Below, in pieces: positions 8,913 to 16,604 of a stretch of 64,000 bases of DNA (within the stretch, counting starts at the first letter, position 1; the number at the start of each line of letters is the position of its first letter). The notes beneath the pieces are model-generated. The model worked only from the letters and a program-made list of their open reading frames with translations. It was not told where the DNA came from and did not search any database. The stretch is from Spirosoma sp. SC4-14 (GTDB lineage Bacteria; Bacteroidota; Bacteroidia; Cytophagales; Spirosomataceae): positions 371,001 to 435,000 of the forward strand of contig NZ_CP147518.1 of the NCBI RefSeq assembly GCF_037201965.1. The letters run 5' to 3'. Position numbers and translations under genes: made by a program.

Positions 8913-9079
8913 AATGCTAACATAGGTAATCGGCCTCTCGGAGATGACATTTATTCTGATCGGTCATCTGGTAAACCTAATTACCCATTGGCAGTTAGTA
9001 GCAGTAACGATTTGTATAATTGAAAAGTTGAGGCAAAAACTCGGGCTTTTTACGGAAAATAGAGATCCGGAAATAATAC

Positions 9080-9109
9080 TTGCAGGTTTGTAGGAAATTC
9101 GTATCTTTA
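9080..9109 (+). promoter_or_regulatory. Promoter of the AlbA_2 gene
   Basis: TTG at 9080-9082 is followed after 19 nt by TATCTTTA at 9102-9109, one base from consensus. The start is expected near 9115. This supports translation from the ATG at 9132 rather than the GTG at 9120. Confidence 0.6.
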
Positions 9110-9131
9110 TCCCGATACAGTGCTCAACCAG

Positions 9132-9800
9132 ATGAACCCATCGGTTATGGACTATCAGGCACTCAAGAACCTGGTCAGACGGGGAGAGGGTAGCAATTTA
9201 GAGTTCAAACTGAAAACGAACCATCCCGAAAAAATTATTCGGGGTGTAGTAGCTTTCGCGAATACAACAGGCGGTATTCTGCTGATTGGTGTCGGCGACG
9301 ACAAGAAAATTGTCGGGCTCAAATATGCCGACGAAGACGAATACCTGCTTGTTCGAGCTATCAACAAATATTGCTTCCCCAGAATTAGCTACACCATTGA
9401 GCGGGTCCAGCTTTACGACGAACGTGAAGTGCTTGTGATTCGGGTACCTCCCAGCCCCACCCGCCCCCACTACATTATTCCCGATCCAGACGACCCCGAA
9501 AACAAAAAGGCGTATGTGCGTGTGGCCGATAAGTCGGTACAGGCCAGTCGCGAAGTGCGGGAGATTCTGAAAGGCGAACAGGCCGAACGAAATATCCGCT
9601 TCACCTATGGCGACAAGGAGCATAAGCTCATGCAGCACCTCGGTGAGCATAATAGCATCACGGTCGATTTGTTTGCTTCCATCGCCGGGATTTCGCGCCG
9701 AATTGCCTCCCGAACGCTCGTGTTACTGGTATTGGCCAACGTGCTCGAAATCCATCCGAGCGATGTGGTAGACCGCTATACAACCCGACAGATAAGCTAA
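9132..9800 (+). CDS. AlbA_2 (Schlafen-like) ATP-binding regulator with helix-turn-helix tail
   Basis: From ATG 9132 the product has 222 residues. The N-terminal 120 residues are an AlbA_2 domain (GEGSNLEFKLKTNHPEKIIR, then AFANTTGGILLIGVGDDKKI), the domain shared with Schlafen-like bacterial proteins and often annotated as ATP-binding. The C-terminal 60 residues (HLGEHNSITVDLFASIAGIS onward) look like a winged helix. The usual long C-terminal HATPase-like extension of many AlbA_2 regulators is missing. It is probably a DNA-binding regulator. It is divergent from crtZ, sharing the 8884-9131 region, so control of carotenoid hydroxylation is possible but unproven. Confidence 0.75.
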   Translation: MNPSVMDYQALKNLVRRGEGSNLEFKLKTNHPEKIIRGVVAFANTTGGILLIGVGDDKKIVGLKYADEDEYLLVRAINKYCFPRISYTIERVQLYDEREVLVIRVPPSPTRPHYIIPDPDDPENKKAYVRVADKSVQASREVREILKGEQAERNIRFTYGDKEHKLMQHLGEHNSITVDLFASIAGISRRIASRTLVLLVLANVLEIHPSDVVDRYTTRQIS

Positions 9801-9810
9801 CCGTCATTTT

Positions 9811-9881
9811 GTCTTTTTCTGACAGGATTAACAGGGTTTACAGTACTATCCAGTAAACCCTGTTAATCCTGTCAGAAAGAC
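9811..9881. terminator. Long palindrome, bidirectional terminator
   Basis: The arms at 9811-9841 and 9853-9881 are perfect complements except for two extra T in the left arm, leaving an 11-nt loop. The core words GGATTAACAGGGTTTAC / GTAAACCCTGTTAATCC fill almost the whole gap between the convergent AlbA_2 and bioA genes. The ends carry T-rich and A-rich runs. Confidence 0.85.
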
Positions 9882-9883
9882 TT

Positions 9884-11185
9884 CTACGAAAGGCTTTGCA
9901 GCAATGCTTCGATCTGATCGTAGGTATAGTTCAATTGTTCATCGGTGGTGCAGTAAGGTGGCATCAGATACAGCACATTACCGAGTGGACGCATCAGAAC
10001 TCCCCGTTCCAGCAAAAATTGGTAAGCCGTGTCGCGGATCGAATTAAAATAAGACGTTTGACCACTCACATTTAGATCGAACGCCAATAAGGTGCCACGG
10101 TGCCGAATGTTTTCAACAATAGAATAGGTGCCTAAACGACTCACCAATTCAGTATGACGGCTTGCAATACGCTGGATGTTTGCCTGAGTTTCTGCTGAAA
10201 GCAATAGGTCCATGCTGGCCAGAGAAGCCGCACAGGCAACCGGATTGGCCGTAAATGAATGCCCGTGAAAGAGCGTTTTGCTTTTATCGGTCGACAGAAA
10301 GGCGTCGTAGATTCGCTGGACGCAGGTTGTTATTCCCAGTGCCATGGTTCCACCCGTTAGCCCCTTCGAAAGACACATCAGGTCTGGTTTTTCGGTCAGG
10401 TAATCCGACGCGAAGCGTTTGCCCGTTCGGCCGAAACCGGTCATCACTTCGTCGGCAATGATAAGCACATCATGTTGCCGCGCTAGTTGAAATAGCTTGT
10501 CCAGTATGGCTGGTTCGTACATGATCATACCACCTGATCCCTGCACCAGCGGTTCTACGATAAAGGCGGCTGTGTTTTCCGAAAACAACGCTTCGGCTCG
10601 TTGTAGAACGGCTTCTTCCTGGCCCGGAACAGGGGTTGGCAGGTATTCGACATCGAACAAAAACGGTACAAAGGGAGCCGTAAAAGCACTTCGGCCACCA
10701 ACCGCCATAGCGCCGAATGTATCGCCATGATAAGCATCTTCGAGTGCAATAACCTTATAGCGCGGTTTTCCCAGATTATGCCAGTACTGAAAGGCCATTT
10801 TTAGAGCCACTTCGACGGCGGTTGATCCGTTATCGGAAAAAAAGATTTTCGATTGATTGGGCGGCAGAATCTGTAGCAGCCGTTCGGCCAGCTCAATGGC
10901 GGGCTGGTGCGTGAAATCGGCAAAAATAACGTGTTCCAGCGTCTGTAGCTGTTCGGCAACGCGCTGGGCAATGTACGGATGCGAATGGCCGTGCAGATTG
11001 ACCCACCAGGAGGCAATCATGTCGAGATACTCGCGACCATCGGCGGCATAGAGCACCGAACCACTGGCGCGCACAATCGCGACGGGTGCCGGAGCCGTCT
11101 GCATCTGGGTAAACGGATGCCAGATTGTGGCCTTATCGCGTTCCTGTAAGTTCTGTAAACTGGTTGGCGTAGTTTCGGATAGCAT
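9884..11185 (-). CDS. bioA: Adenosylmethionine-8-amino-7-oxononanoate aminotransferase
   Basis: A 433-residue class III aminotransferase. BioA features are IWHPFTQM (21-28), SWWVNLHGHSHPYIA (59-73), the PLP site ADEVMTGFGRTGKRF (244-258, D245) and the PLP lysine in SKGLTGGTMALG (K274). It transfers the amino group of S-adenosylmethionine to KAPA, giving DAPA, the third-last step of biotin synthesis. It is the last gene of bioF-bioD-bioA. Its start overlaps the 3' end of bioD by 53 bp; the N-terminal residues in the overlap include part of the conserved leader, so the overlap seems real. Confidence 0.95.
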   Translation of the reverse strand: MLSETTPTSLQNLQERDKATIWHPFTQMQTAPAPVAIVRASGSVLYAADGREYLDMIASWWVNLHGHSHPYIAQRVAEQLQTLEHVIFADFTHQPAIELAERLLQILPPNQSKIFFSDNGSTAVEVALKMAFQYWHNLGKPRYKVIALEDAYHGDTFGAMAVGGRSAFTAPFVPFLFDVEYLPTPVPGQEEAVLQRAEALFSENTAAFIVEPLVQGSGGMIMYEPAILDKLFQLARQHDVLIIADEVMTGFGRTGKRFASDYLTEKPDLMCLSKGLTGGTMALGITTCVQRIYDAFLSTDKSKTLFHGHSFTANPVACAASLASMDLLLSAETQANIQRIASRHTELVSRLGTYSIVENIRHRGTLLAFDLNVSGQTSYFNSIRDTAYQFLLERGVLMRPLGNVLYLMPPYCTTDEQLNYTYDQIEALLQSLS

Positions 11186-11774
11186 CTCTGGTTAGTTGAG
11201 TTTCCTGCCCAATTCGACCCAGGCAGGGAAGATTTGTGTACGTCAGAATAAAGGATTCGGAACTCGTAACGGTTGGCCCGTTGAAAATGATGCCAAGAAT
11301 AGGGATGTTACGATTTCGGCACGCATCGACCGAGAGCAATGTATGATTGATACTGCCCAGATAATTTCGTGAAACCAGTAGTACGGGTAAACCAAACTGT
11401 TGTACCAGATCAAGATTTAGCTCACGATCATTCAACGGTACCATCAGGCCACCAGCCAATTCAATAATCAGTGCGTTGCTGGTTTGCGGTAGAACGATGC
11501 TGTTAAGATCGATTCGTACATTGTCTAGCTCGGCGGCTGCGTGGGGCGACAGTGGCTGTGTGAGTCGGTAAGCTTCCGGATGAAACTGCGAGATGTCGTT
11601 ACTAATTAAATGTCGAACGGTTTCGGTATCCGAATCGTCCAGAGCGCCCGACTGAACGGGTTTCCAGTAGTCGGCCTGTAGGGCTTCAACCAGAATGGCC
11701 GATACAACAGTTTTACCAATTTCGGTACCAATGCCTGCCACAATGAATTGTGTAGGAAATTGCTCGGGAATCAT
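11133..11774 (-). CDS. bioD: Dethiobiotin synthetase
   Basis: A 213-residue P-loop protein with GIGTEIGKT at residues 14-22, the BioD form of Walker A, followed by YWKPVQSG (lysine for substrate binding) and ELAGGLMVPLND. It forms dethiobiotin from DAPA, CO2 and ATP. Its start overlaps the stop of bioF by 4 bp and its end overlaps bioA by 53 bp, so the three genes are translationally coupled. Confidence 0.94.
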   Translation of the reverse strand: MIPEQFPTQFIVAGIGTEIGKTVVSAILVEALQADYWKPVQSGALDDSDTETVRHLISNDISQFHPEAYRLTQPLSPHAAAELDNVRIDLNSIVLPQTSNALIIELAGGLMVPLNDRELNLDLVQQFGLPVLLVSRNYLGSINHTLLSVDACRNRNIPILGIIFNGPTVTSSESFILTYTNLPCLGRIGQETQLTRDAIRNYANQFTELTGTR

Positions 11775-12943
11775 AAGGTTACTTCGTTGATGAGAGTTGA
11801 TTGCAATACGGTTGTCAATCGGTCTAGTTCTACAATTGTGTTAAAGGCATGAATACAAATGCGCAACCGTTCCTGCCCCGCCGGAACGGTTGGGCTTAAG
11901 ATGGCCCGTACGTCGAAACCGGCTTGTTGAAGCTGTTGAGCTACCTGTCGAGCCTGTTCGTTGCCCGGTACGATCAGACATTGAATCGGCGATTCGCTCG
12001 CCGTCCAGACGCTATCCGGCAATTCACGGGCAATGCATTGCCGGAAATAATGGATTTGCTTGTGCAGCAAGATCTGTACATCTCCATGCGTCTGTAGATG
12101 TTGATGGGCAGACCCGATAGCCAGCAGGCTATGCGGTGGAAGGGCAGTTGTGTAAATGAATGGCCGGGCAAAATTGATCAGGTAATGGCGCAGAACCTGT
12201 GGGCCAACAACGGCGGCACCATGAACGCCCAGCGCCTTCCCAAACGTATGAACACGCGCCAGCACCCGATTCTGTAAACCTAATGCCACAACCAACCCTT
12301 CGCCGTTAGGACCATAAACGCCGGTTGCATGGGCCTCATCAACAAGCATCTCGGCGCCATACCGATCGCAAAGGTCACAGAGTGCAATCAATGGAGCCTG
12401 GTCGCCATCCATCGAATAAACCGATTCGACGGCCACAAACACTTGACCCTCTGACTGTCGGCTTTGTTCTAGTTTCTGTTCGAGGTCCCGCAAATCGTTA
12501 TGGCGGAACCGATGCCGGGTAGCGTAGCTTAGTCGGGACCCGTCGATCATGCTGGCATGAATCAGTTCGTCAGTAATGAGCGTATCGCCTGCCTGTGGCA
12601 AACAGGCCAGCAACCCTAGATTCGCATCATAACCGGAATTGAAAATCAGCGCGGCTTCGGTCTGGTAGAATTGTGCCAGCTCCTGTTCGATAGTAGCAGC
12701 TAAATGTGTTTCGCCTGCCAGCAGCCGGGAGCCGGTTGCACCCGTTCGGGCAGTTGCATGCGCAAGATCGGCCTGTTGAATGGCAGTTTTCAGGTCGGCA
12801 GATCGGGCAAAGCCAAGGTAATCATTTGAACACAGATCGATCAGATTGTCGGCCACACGGAGCTGGCGTAGTAGCCCCTGCTGTTGTCGGTTAGCCAGAC
12901 GTTCCAACAGTCGATTGGTAATAGAATTCGTCGGTTCAGACAT
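11771..12943 (-). CDS. bioF: 8-amino-7-oxononanoate synthase
   Basis: The protein has 390 residues from the ATG at 12943. It is an alpha-oxoamine synthase with LCSNDYLGFA, TGATGSRLLAGE, FNSGYDANLG, VDEAHATGVYGPNGEG and the PLP lysine in HTFGKALGVHGA. It condenses pimeloyl thioester with alanine. It is the first gene of the bio operon in this window; bioB and bioC are not seen here. A GTG two codons upstream could also open the frame, but it overlaps the -7 promoter element, so transcription probably begins at or next to the ATG. Confidence 0.94.
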   Translation of the reverse strand: MSEPTNSITNRLLERLANRQQQGLLRQLRVADNLIDLCSNDYLGFARSADLKTAIQQADLAHATARTGATGSRLLAGETHLAATIEQELAQFYQTEAALIFNSGYDANLGLLACLPQAGDTLITDELIHASMIDGSRLSYATRHRFRHNDLRDLEQKLEQSRQSEGQVFVAVESVYSMDGDQAPLIALCDLCDRYGAEMLVDEAHATGVYGPNGEGLVVALGLQNRVLARVHTFGKALGVHGAAVVGPQVLRHYLINFARPFIYTTALPPHSLLAIGSAHQHLQTHGDVQILLHKQIHYFRQCIARELPDSVWTASESPIQCLIVPGNEQARQVAQQLQQAGFDVRAILSPTVPAGQERLRICIHAFNTIVELDRLTTVLQSTLINEVTL

Positions 12944-12948
12944 GACCA

Positions 12949-12956
12949 CAAAGGTA
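12949..12956 (-). promoter_or_regulatory. -7 element of the bio operon promoter
   Basis: The minus strand reads TACCTTTG, ending only five bases before the bioF ATG at 12941-12943. No TTG is visible at the expected -33 distance. Transcription from here would give a leaderless or almost leaderless bioF message. Confidence 0.55.
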
Positions 12957-13017
12957 AAGCGACTCTTTGATTTGATTTGCCTTTACACAGGCTAGATTGG
13001 TGAAATGTGAATAAACC

Positions 13018-13052
13018 AATAGTTATCCACAGGGATAATGTGGATAACTATT
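13018..13052. promoter_or_regulatory. Palindrome with two facing DnaA boxes
   Basis: Perfect 14-bp arms (13018-13031 and 13039-13052) enclose a 7-nt loop. Each arm contains a perfect DnaA box: TTATCCACA at 13023-13031 and TGTGGATAA at 13039-13047. There is no T run beside it on the minus strand, so it does not look like a classical terminator of the gene at 13127-14155. It could be a DnaA-binding site or an operator for bioF. A smaller ATTGGT / ACCAAT pair (12996-13001, 13015-13020) partly overlaps it. Confidence 0.6.
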
Positions 13053-13126
13053 TTGCATTATAACTTTTCCGATAAAAAACTGACTTAATGGTCGAAGTAT
13101 GAGAAAACATTCTGGCTAAATATCAG

Positions 13127-14155
13127 TTACTCAGCAATTTTTAATACGATTTTGCCGAACTGCTTTGCGGCCTGCATCTTTTGCATAGCCTGCTCAGTAT
13201 TGGCTAGTGGGAAGATTTCATCAACGACCGGAACAAGCTCAGTCTCAGCAACGAAAGAAAGCATATCGGCAAACTCATGCTCGGTGCCCATCGTTGACCC
13301 CAGAATATTTAGCTGTTTAAAAAATACTCTGGCTGGAACAACATCTGTGATACTACCAGTTGTGCCACCGTAAAAAACGATGCGGCCTGCGGGAGCGGCT
13401 ACGTCAATAAGGCGGGTAAAGCCAGATCCGCCTGCGCTGTCGACCACAACGTCGAAATAGCCGTTGCGTCCACCGCCGGTTTGTGCCATCAGTGTTTTAG
13501 CCCAATTGGGTTCGTGATAGTTAATACCGCCAATGGCGCCTAATGCTTTCGCTCGTTCCAGTTTATCGGCCGATCCCGATGTTACCCAGACCTCGGCACC
13601 GGCCCTGACGGCAACCTGTAGCGCAAATAGAGCGACACCCCCGCCAATGCCCGTAATAAGTACTTTTTCGGGAGGATTGTTGCTGGTATGCAGCCCAGCC
13701 CGTGTCATCAGCGTGCGCCAGGCGGTCAGTCCTGCCAGAGGAAGTGCGGCTGCCTGTTCGAAGGAAAGATGGGCCGGCTTATGGTAAACATACCGCGCAT
13801 CGACTGCGATGTATTCGGCAAACGTGCCATTGTCGGGCATACCCAGAATTCGAAAATCGGGTCCGTAGAATCGTGGATTGGACCCCCAGTACATGGCACA
13901 ATTGATAACGACCGACTGACCCTTCCAGATTGCATCGACGCCCAGGCCGACGTCGACCACAGTGCCTGCTCCGTCGGACCCAGGTATGACAGGCAATTTA
14001 ATTTTCGGATAAAGGCCCTGCTGAATGAACAGATCGCGGTGATTGAGTGCTGCCGCCTTGAGTTGAATCAATACCTGCCCTGGTCCGGGAGTGGGTATTG
14101 GCACATCCGTATATTGGATGGGCTGATGGATGCCGGTGAGATAAATGGCTTTCAT
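13127..14155 (-). CDS. Zinc-independent medium-chain dehydrogenase, quinone reductase-like
   Basis: From MKAIYL at 14155 the product has 342 residues. It belongs to the MDR superfamily: an N-terminal GroES-like fold (KAAALNHRDLFIQQG, PGSDGAGTVVDVG) and a Rossmann domain with ITGIGGGVALFALQVA. Catalytic-zinc ligands are not evident, which suggests an NADPH-dependent quinone or enoyl reductase. The open frame extends 11 codons further, but the MKAIYL start is typical of the family. Substrate unknown. It is monocistronic, upstream of the bio operon on the same strand. Confidence 0.8.
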   Translation of the reverse strand: MKAIYLTGIHQPIQYTDVPIPTPGPGQVLIQLKAAALNHRDLFIQQGLYPKIKLPVIPGSDGAGTVVDVGLGVDAIWKGQSVVINCAMYWGSNPRFYGPDFRILGMPDNGTFAEYIAVDARYVYHKPAHLSFEQAAALPLAGLTAWRTLMTRAGLHTSNNPPEKVLITGIGGGVALFALQVAVRAGAEVWVTSGSADKLERAKALGAIGGINYHEPNWAKTLMAQTGGGRNGYFDVVVDSAGGSGFTRLIDVAAPAGRIVFYGGTTGSITDVVPARVFFKQLNILGSTMGTEHEFADMLSFVAETELVPVVDEIFPLANTEQAMQKMQAAKQFGKIVLKIAE

Positions 14156-14215
14156 GAGTCGGTCAGGAAAAATAGAACGAATAAGCAATTAATGGAATCG
14201 GGATTAACTCCGATG

Positions 14216-14223
14216 TATCTTTG
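14216..14223 (+). promoter_or_regulatory. -7 element of the ybeY promoter
   Basis: TATCTTTG matches TAnnTTTG exactly. No good TTG is seen 17-23 nt upstream. The implied leader is about 60 nt. Confidence 0.5.
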
Positions 14224-14286
14224 CCATAAACAATGGCTAACGTCGACAGTTACCTGCCCAGTATCCAATAGCCATCCCCGCAAATT

Positions 14287-14700
14287 ATGATTCGATTCTT
14301 CAACGAAGACGTAACTTATACACTCCCTCAAAAACAGGCAACCCGTCAGTGGCTTAAACAGCAGGCAGAACACGAAGGTTATGCGGTAGGTGATTTAAAT
14401 TATATTTTTTGCTCTGACGACTATGTGTTGCAGGTAAACCGCGACTATCTGGAGCACGATTACTATACCGATATTATCACCTTCGATCAAAGCGAAGAGG
14501 AAGGCAAAATTGACGGTGATATTTTTGTTAGCGTCGACCGGGTAGCCGACAATGCGAAACAACTGGGTGTTTCGGCCGAACAGGAAATGCGTCGGGTGCT
14601 GGCGCATGGCTTGCTGCATTTGTGTGGCTACGGCGACAAAACCGATGCAGAAGAAGCGCAGATGCGGGCAAAAGAAGATGAGTGGCTTAGTCGTTTATAA
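14287..14700 (+). CDS. ybeY: Endoribonuclease YbeY
   Basis: The 137-residue protein shows the UPF0054 metal site AHGLLHLCGYGD (H107, H111, D117), the third ligand being Asp as in many Bacteroidota rather than His. TDIITFDQ (61-68) and GDIFVSVDRV (77-86) are also family motifs. YbeY takes part in 16S rRNA 3' end maturation and ribosome quality control. It is followed by a perfect 23-bp inverted repeat and appears monocistronic. Confidence 0.93.
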   Translation: MIRFFNEDVTYTLPQKQATRQWLKQQAEHEGYAVGDLNYIFCSDDYVLQVNRDYLEHDYYTDIITFDQSEEEGKIDGDIFVSVDRVADNAKQLGVSAEQEMRRVLAHGLLHLCGYGDKTDAEEAQMRAKEDEWLSRL

Positions 14701-14708
14701 ACCAGCGA

Positions 14709-14777
14709 TTTTGTGCGAACCGGTGCCACGGCTCTTTGATTGTGCTTACCTAAACCGTGGCACCGGTTCGCACAAAA
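14709..14777. repeat. Perfect 23-bp inverted repeat after ybeY
   Basis: The arms 14709-14731 and 14755-14777 are exact reverse complements with a 23-nt loop. The word GTGCGAACCGGTGCCACGG forms most of the arm. The left arm begins with TTTT and the right arm ends with AAAA. It ends 20 bp before the ATG of the deacetylase gene, so it can be the ybeY terminator or a structure in the next gene's leader. Confidence 0.8.
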
Positions 14778-14796
14778 CTCCTGTAAAAACAAACGT

Positions 14797-15729
14797 ATGT
14801 CTCAACGAATCCTCGTCCTGCTTCTGATAACTACGATCACGTATGGTCAGAAACAGATGGCTATTACAATCGACGACTTGCCCACCGTATCGAAGGCCTA
14901 CAATACGCCGGAAACTCAGCAGGCGCTTACGCAGCGGCTATTGACGCACCTTCGGACATATCAGGTTCCGGCCATTGGTTTTGTCATCGGCAGCTTTCTG
15001 CAAACAGACAATAAGCCCAATCCGAATAAACTAAAACTACTATCGATGTGGCTGGATGCCGGTCTGGAATTGGGCAATCATACGTTTGCCCATAAAGACT
15101 ATAACCTCGTGTCGTTCGAGACAATGAAAGCGGATGTGATTGGAGGGGAGCAAGCTGTAAAAAAATGGATGGAAGAGCGTGGTAAATCGCTTCGTTACTT
15201 TCGGCATCCGTATTTGCGCAGAGGAGATACACCGGAGAAAAAGGATTCACTCGAAGCGTTTCTGAAACACCGGGGGTATCGCGAAGCGCCTGTTACAATT
15301 GATAATTCAGACTGGCTGTTCTCGCGAGCCTATGACCATGCCCTCCTGCTGGGCGATACGGCCTTAGTCAATAGCATCGGTCAGCAATATGTCCGTTACA
15401 TGGGCGATTGTGTGGCTTATTATGAAGCGCAAAGCGATTCGCTCTTTGGTCGTCCCATTCCGCAGACCCTGCTCATTCATGCCAATTCGATCAATGCCGA
15501 TTTTCTGGGGGCATTACTGGCTCAGTTGAAACAGCGGGGCTACACCTTTGTGTCGCTGGATCAGGCGCTCACCGATTCGGCTTATTCTTCGGAAGATCAC
15601 TTCTGCAAAAAAGGAGGTATTTCGTGGTTGCACCGCTGGGCGCTGACGCAGGGTAAAAAAGGTACATTTTTCAATGGCGAACCCGAAGTGCCGACTGCTA
15701 TCGACGAGCTGGCCAATCGAAAATTATAA
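14797..15729 (+). CDS. Exported polysaccharide deacetylase (NodB domain)
   Basis: From ATG 14797 the product has 310 residues with a signal peptide (MSQRILVLLLITTITYG). The NodB fold is shown by TIDDLP (D26, D27) and GNHTFAHKD (H95, H99), which supply the catalytic base and metal ligands, and by RYFRHPYLRRGD. It would remove acetyl groups from chitin-like or peptidoglycan sugars in the periplasm. The frame is open upstream to 14740, but that extension lies in the loop and right arm of the inverted repeat and lacks a signal, so it is rejected. It converges with the SDR gene, one codon-length apart. Confidence 0.85.
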   Translation: MSQRILVLLLITTITYGQKQMAITIDDLPTVSKAYNTPETQQALTQRLLTHLRTYQVPAIGFVIGSFLQTDNKPNPNKLKLLSMWLDAGLELGNHTFAHKDYNLVSFETMKADVIGGEQAVKKWMEERGKSLRYFRHPYLRRGDTPEKKDSLEAFLKHRGYREAPVTIDNSDWLFSRAYDHALLLGDTALVNSIGQQYVRYMGDCVAYYEAQSDSLFGRPIPQTLLIHANSINADFLGALLAQLKQRGYTFVSLDQALTDSAYSSEDHFCKKGGISWLHRWALTQGKKGTFFNGEPEVPTAIDELANRKL

Positions 15730-15731
15730 CT

Positions 15732-16508
15732 TTACCCTGCCGTAAGGCCACCGTCCATTTGTAGGGCCTGGCCCGTAAACAGGGCATTCTCGTCGGAGCA
15801 GAGCCACAGAATAGCCTGTGCAATTTCTTCCGGCTGCCCTAGCCGACCAATAGGAATTACTTTGCGCATCCGCTCTTCCATAATGGGTGCTGCCTGAATC
15901 AGCTCATCGACCATAGCCGAGTGCGTATAAACCGGGCATATGGCATTGATTCGTATATTTTTCCGGGCATATTCGAGAGCGGCCGTTTTCGTGAGGCCAA
16001 TAACAGCATGTTTTGAGGCACTATAAGGTGCTCCCATTGCCATACCACGCACCCCCGCTATGCTCGACACATTAACAATCTTGCCCCGTTCGGCATGACC
16101 ATTTTCGGGCTGATTTAGCATTTGCCGGATTTGTGCCTGCATACCGTAAAAAACACCGCCCACATTTATGGCCATCATCTGATCGAAATCGTTGGGGGTT
16201 TGCTCCAGCAGCCGGGCAAATCGCCCACCAATACCCGCGTTATTGATGCCGATGTCCAGACGGCCATATGTGTCGACGGTTTGCTGGATGGCGGCTTCAA
16301 TCTGTTGCGGAATGGCCACATCGCAGGCTATAAAAATGGCGTCGCCATTGGCCGCCCGAATCAGTTCAACCGTTTGATTCCCATTGGTTTCGTTGATGTC
16401 AGCTACCACTGCTTTGGCTCCTGCTTTGACAAATGCCAGGGCTGTTGCCCGGCCAATACCCGCGCCCGCGCCCGTAATGAAAACAACCTGATTCGTAAAA
16501 TTTGACAT
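15732..16508 (-). CDS. Short-chain dehydrogenase/reductase
   Basis: A 258-residue classical SDR: cofactor motif TGAGAGIG (12-19), NNAGIGG (89-95), catalytic serine in NVSSIAG (146-152), and YSASK (Y162, K166). The C-terminal TGQALQMDGGLTAG is usual. ADINE after the second strand points to NAD preference (Asp at the adenosine ribose). Substrate cannot be predicted. It is divergent from the CPBP gene. Confidence 0.87.
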   Translation of the reverse strand: MSNFTNQVVFITGAGAGIGRATALAFVKAGAKAVVADINETNGNQTVELIRAANGDAIFIACDVAIPQQIEAAIQQTVDTYGRLDIGINNAGIGGRFARLLEQTPNDFDQMMAINVGGVFYGMQAQIRQMLNQPENGHAERGKIVNVSSIAGVRGMAMGAPYSASKHAVIGLTKTAALEYARKNIRINAICPVYTHSAMVDELIQAAPIMEERMRKVIPIGRLGQPEEIAQAILWLCSDENALFTGQALQMDGGLTAG

Positions 16509-16604
16509 ATATTGCTAGGCTATGACGCCCGAAGACGTGCCGAAAATAAATCTATTTTGTAGTTGGTTACTAACTTTTACCAATTTTCTGTTCAGAATAA
16601 CACA

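Noticed and set aside
13018-13052. Calling the DnaA-box palindrome the replication origin
   Set aside because: No dnaA, no cluster of further boxes and no AT-rich unwinding repeats are present; two boxes alone are not enough.
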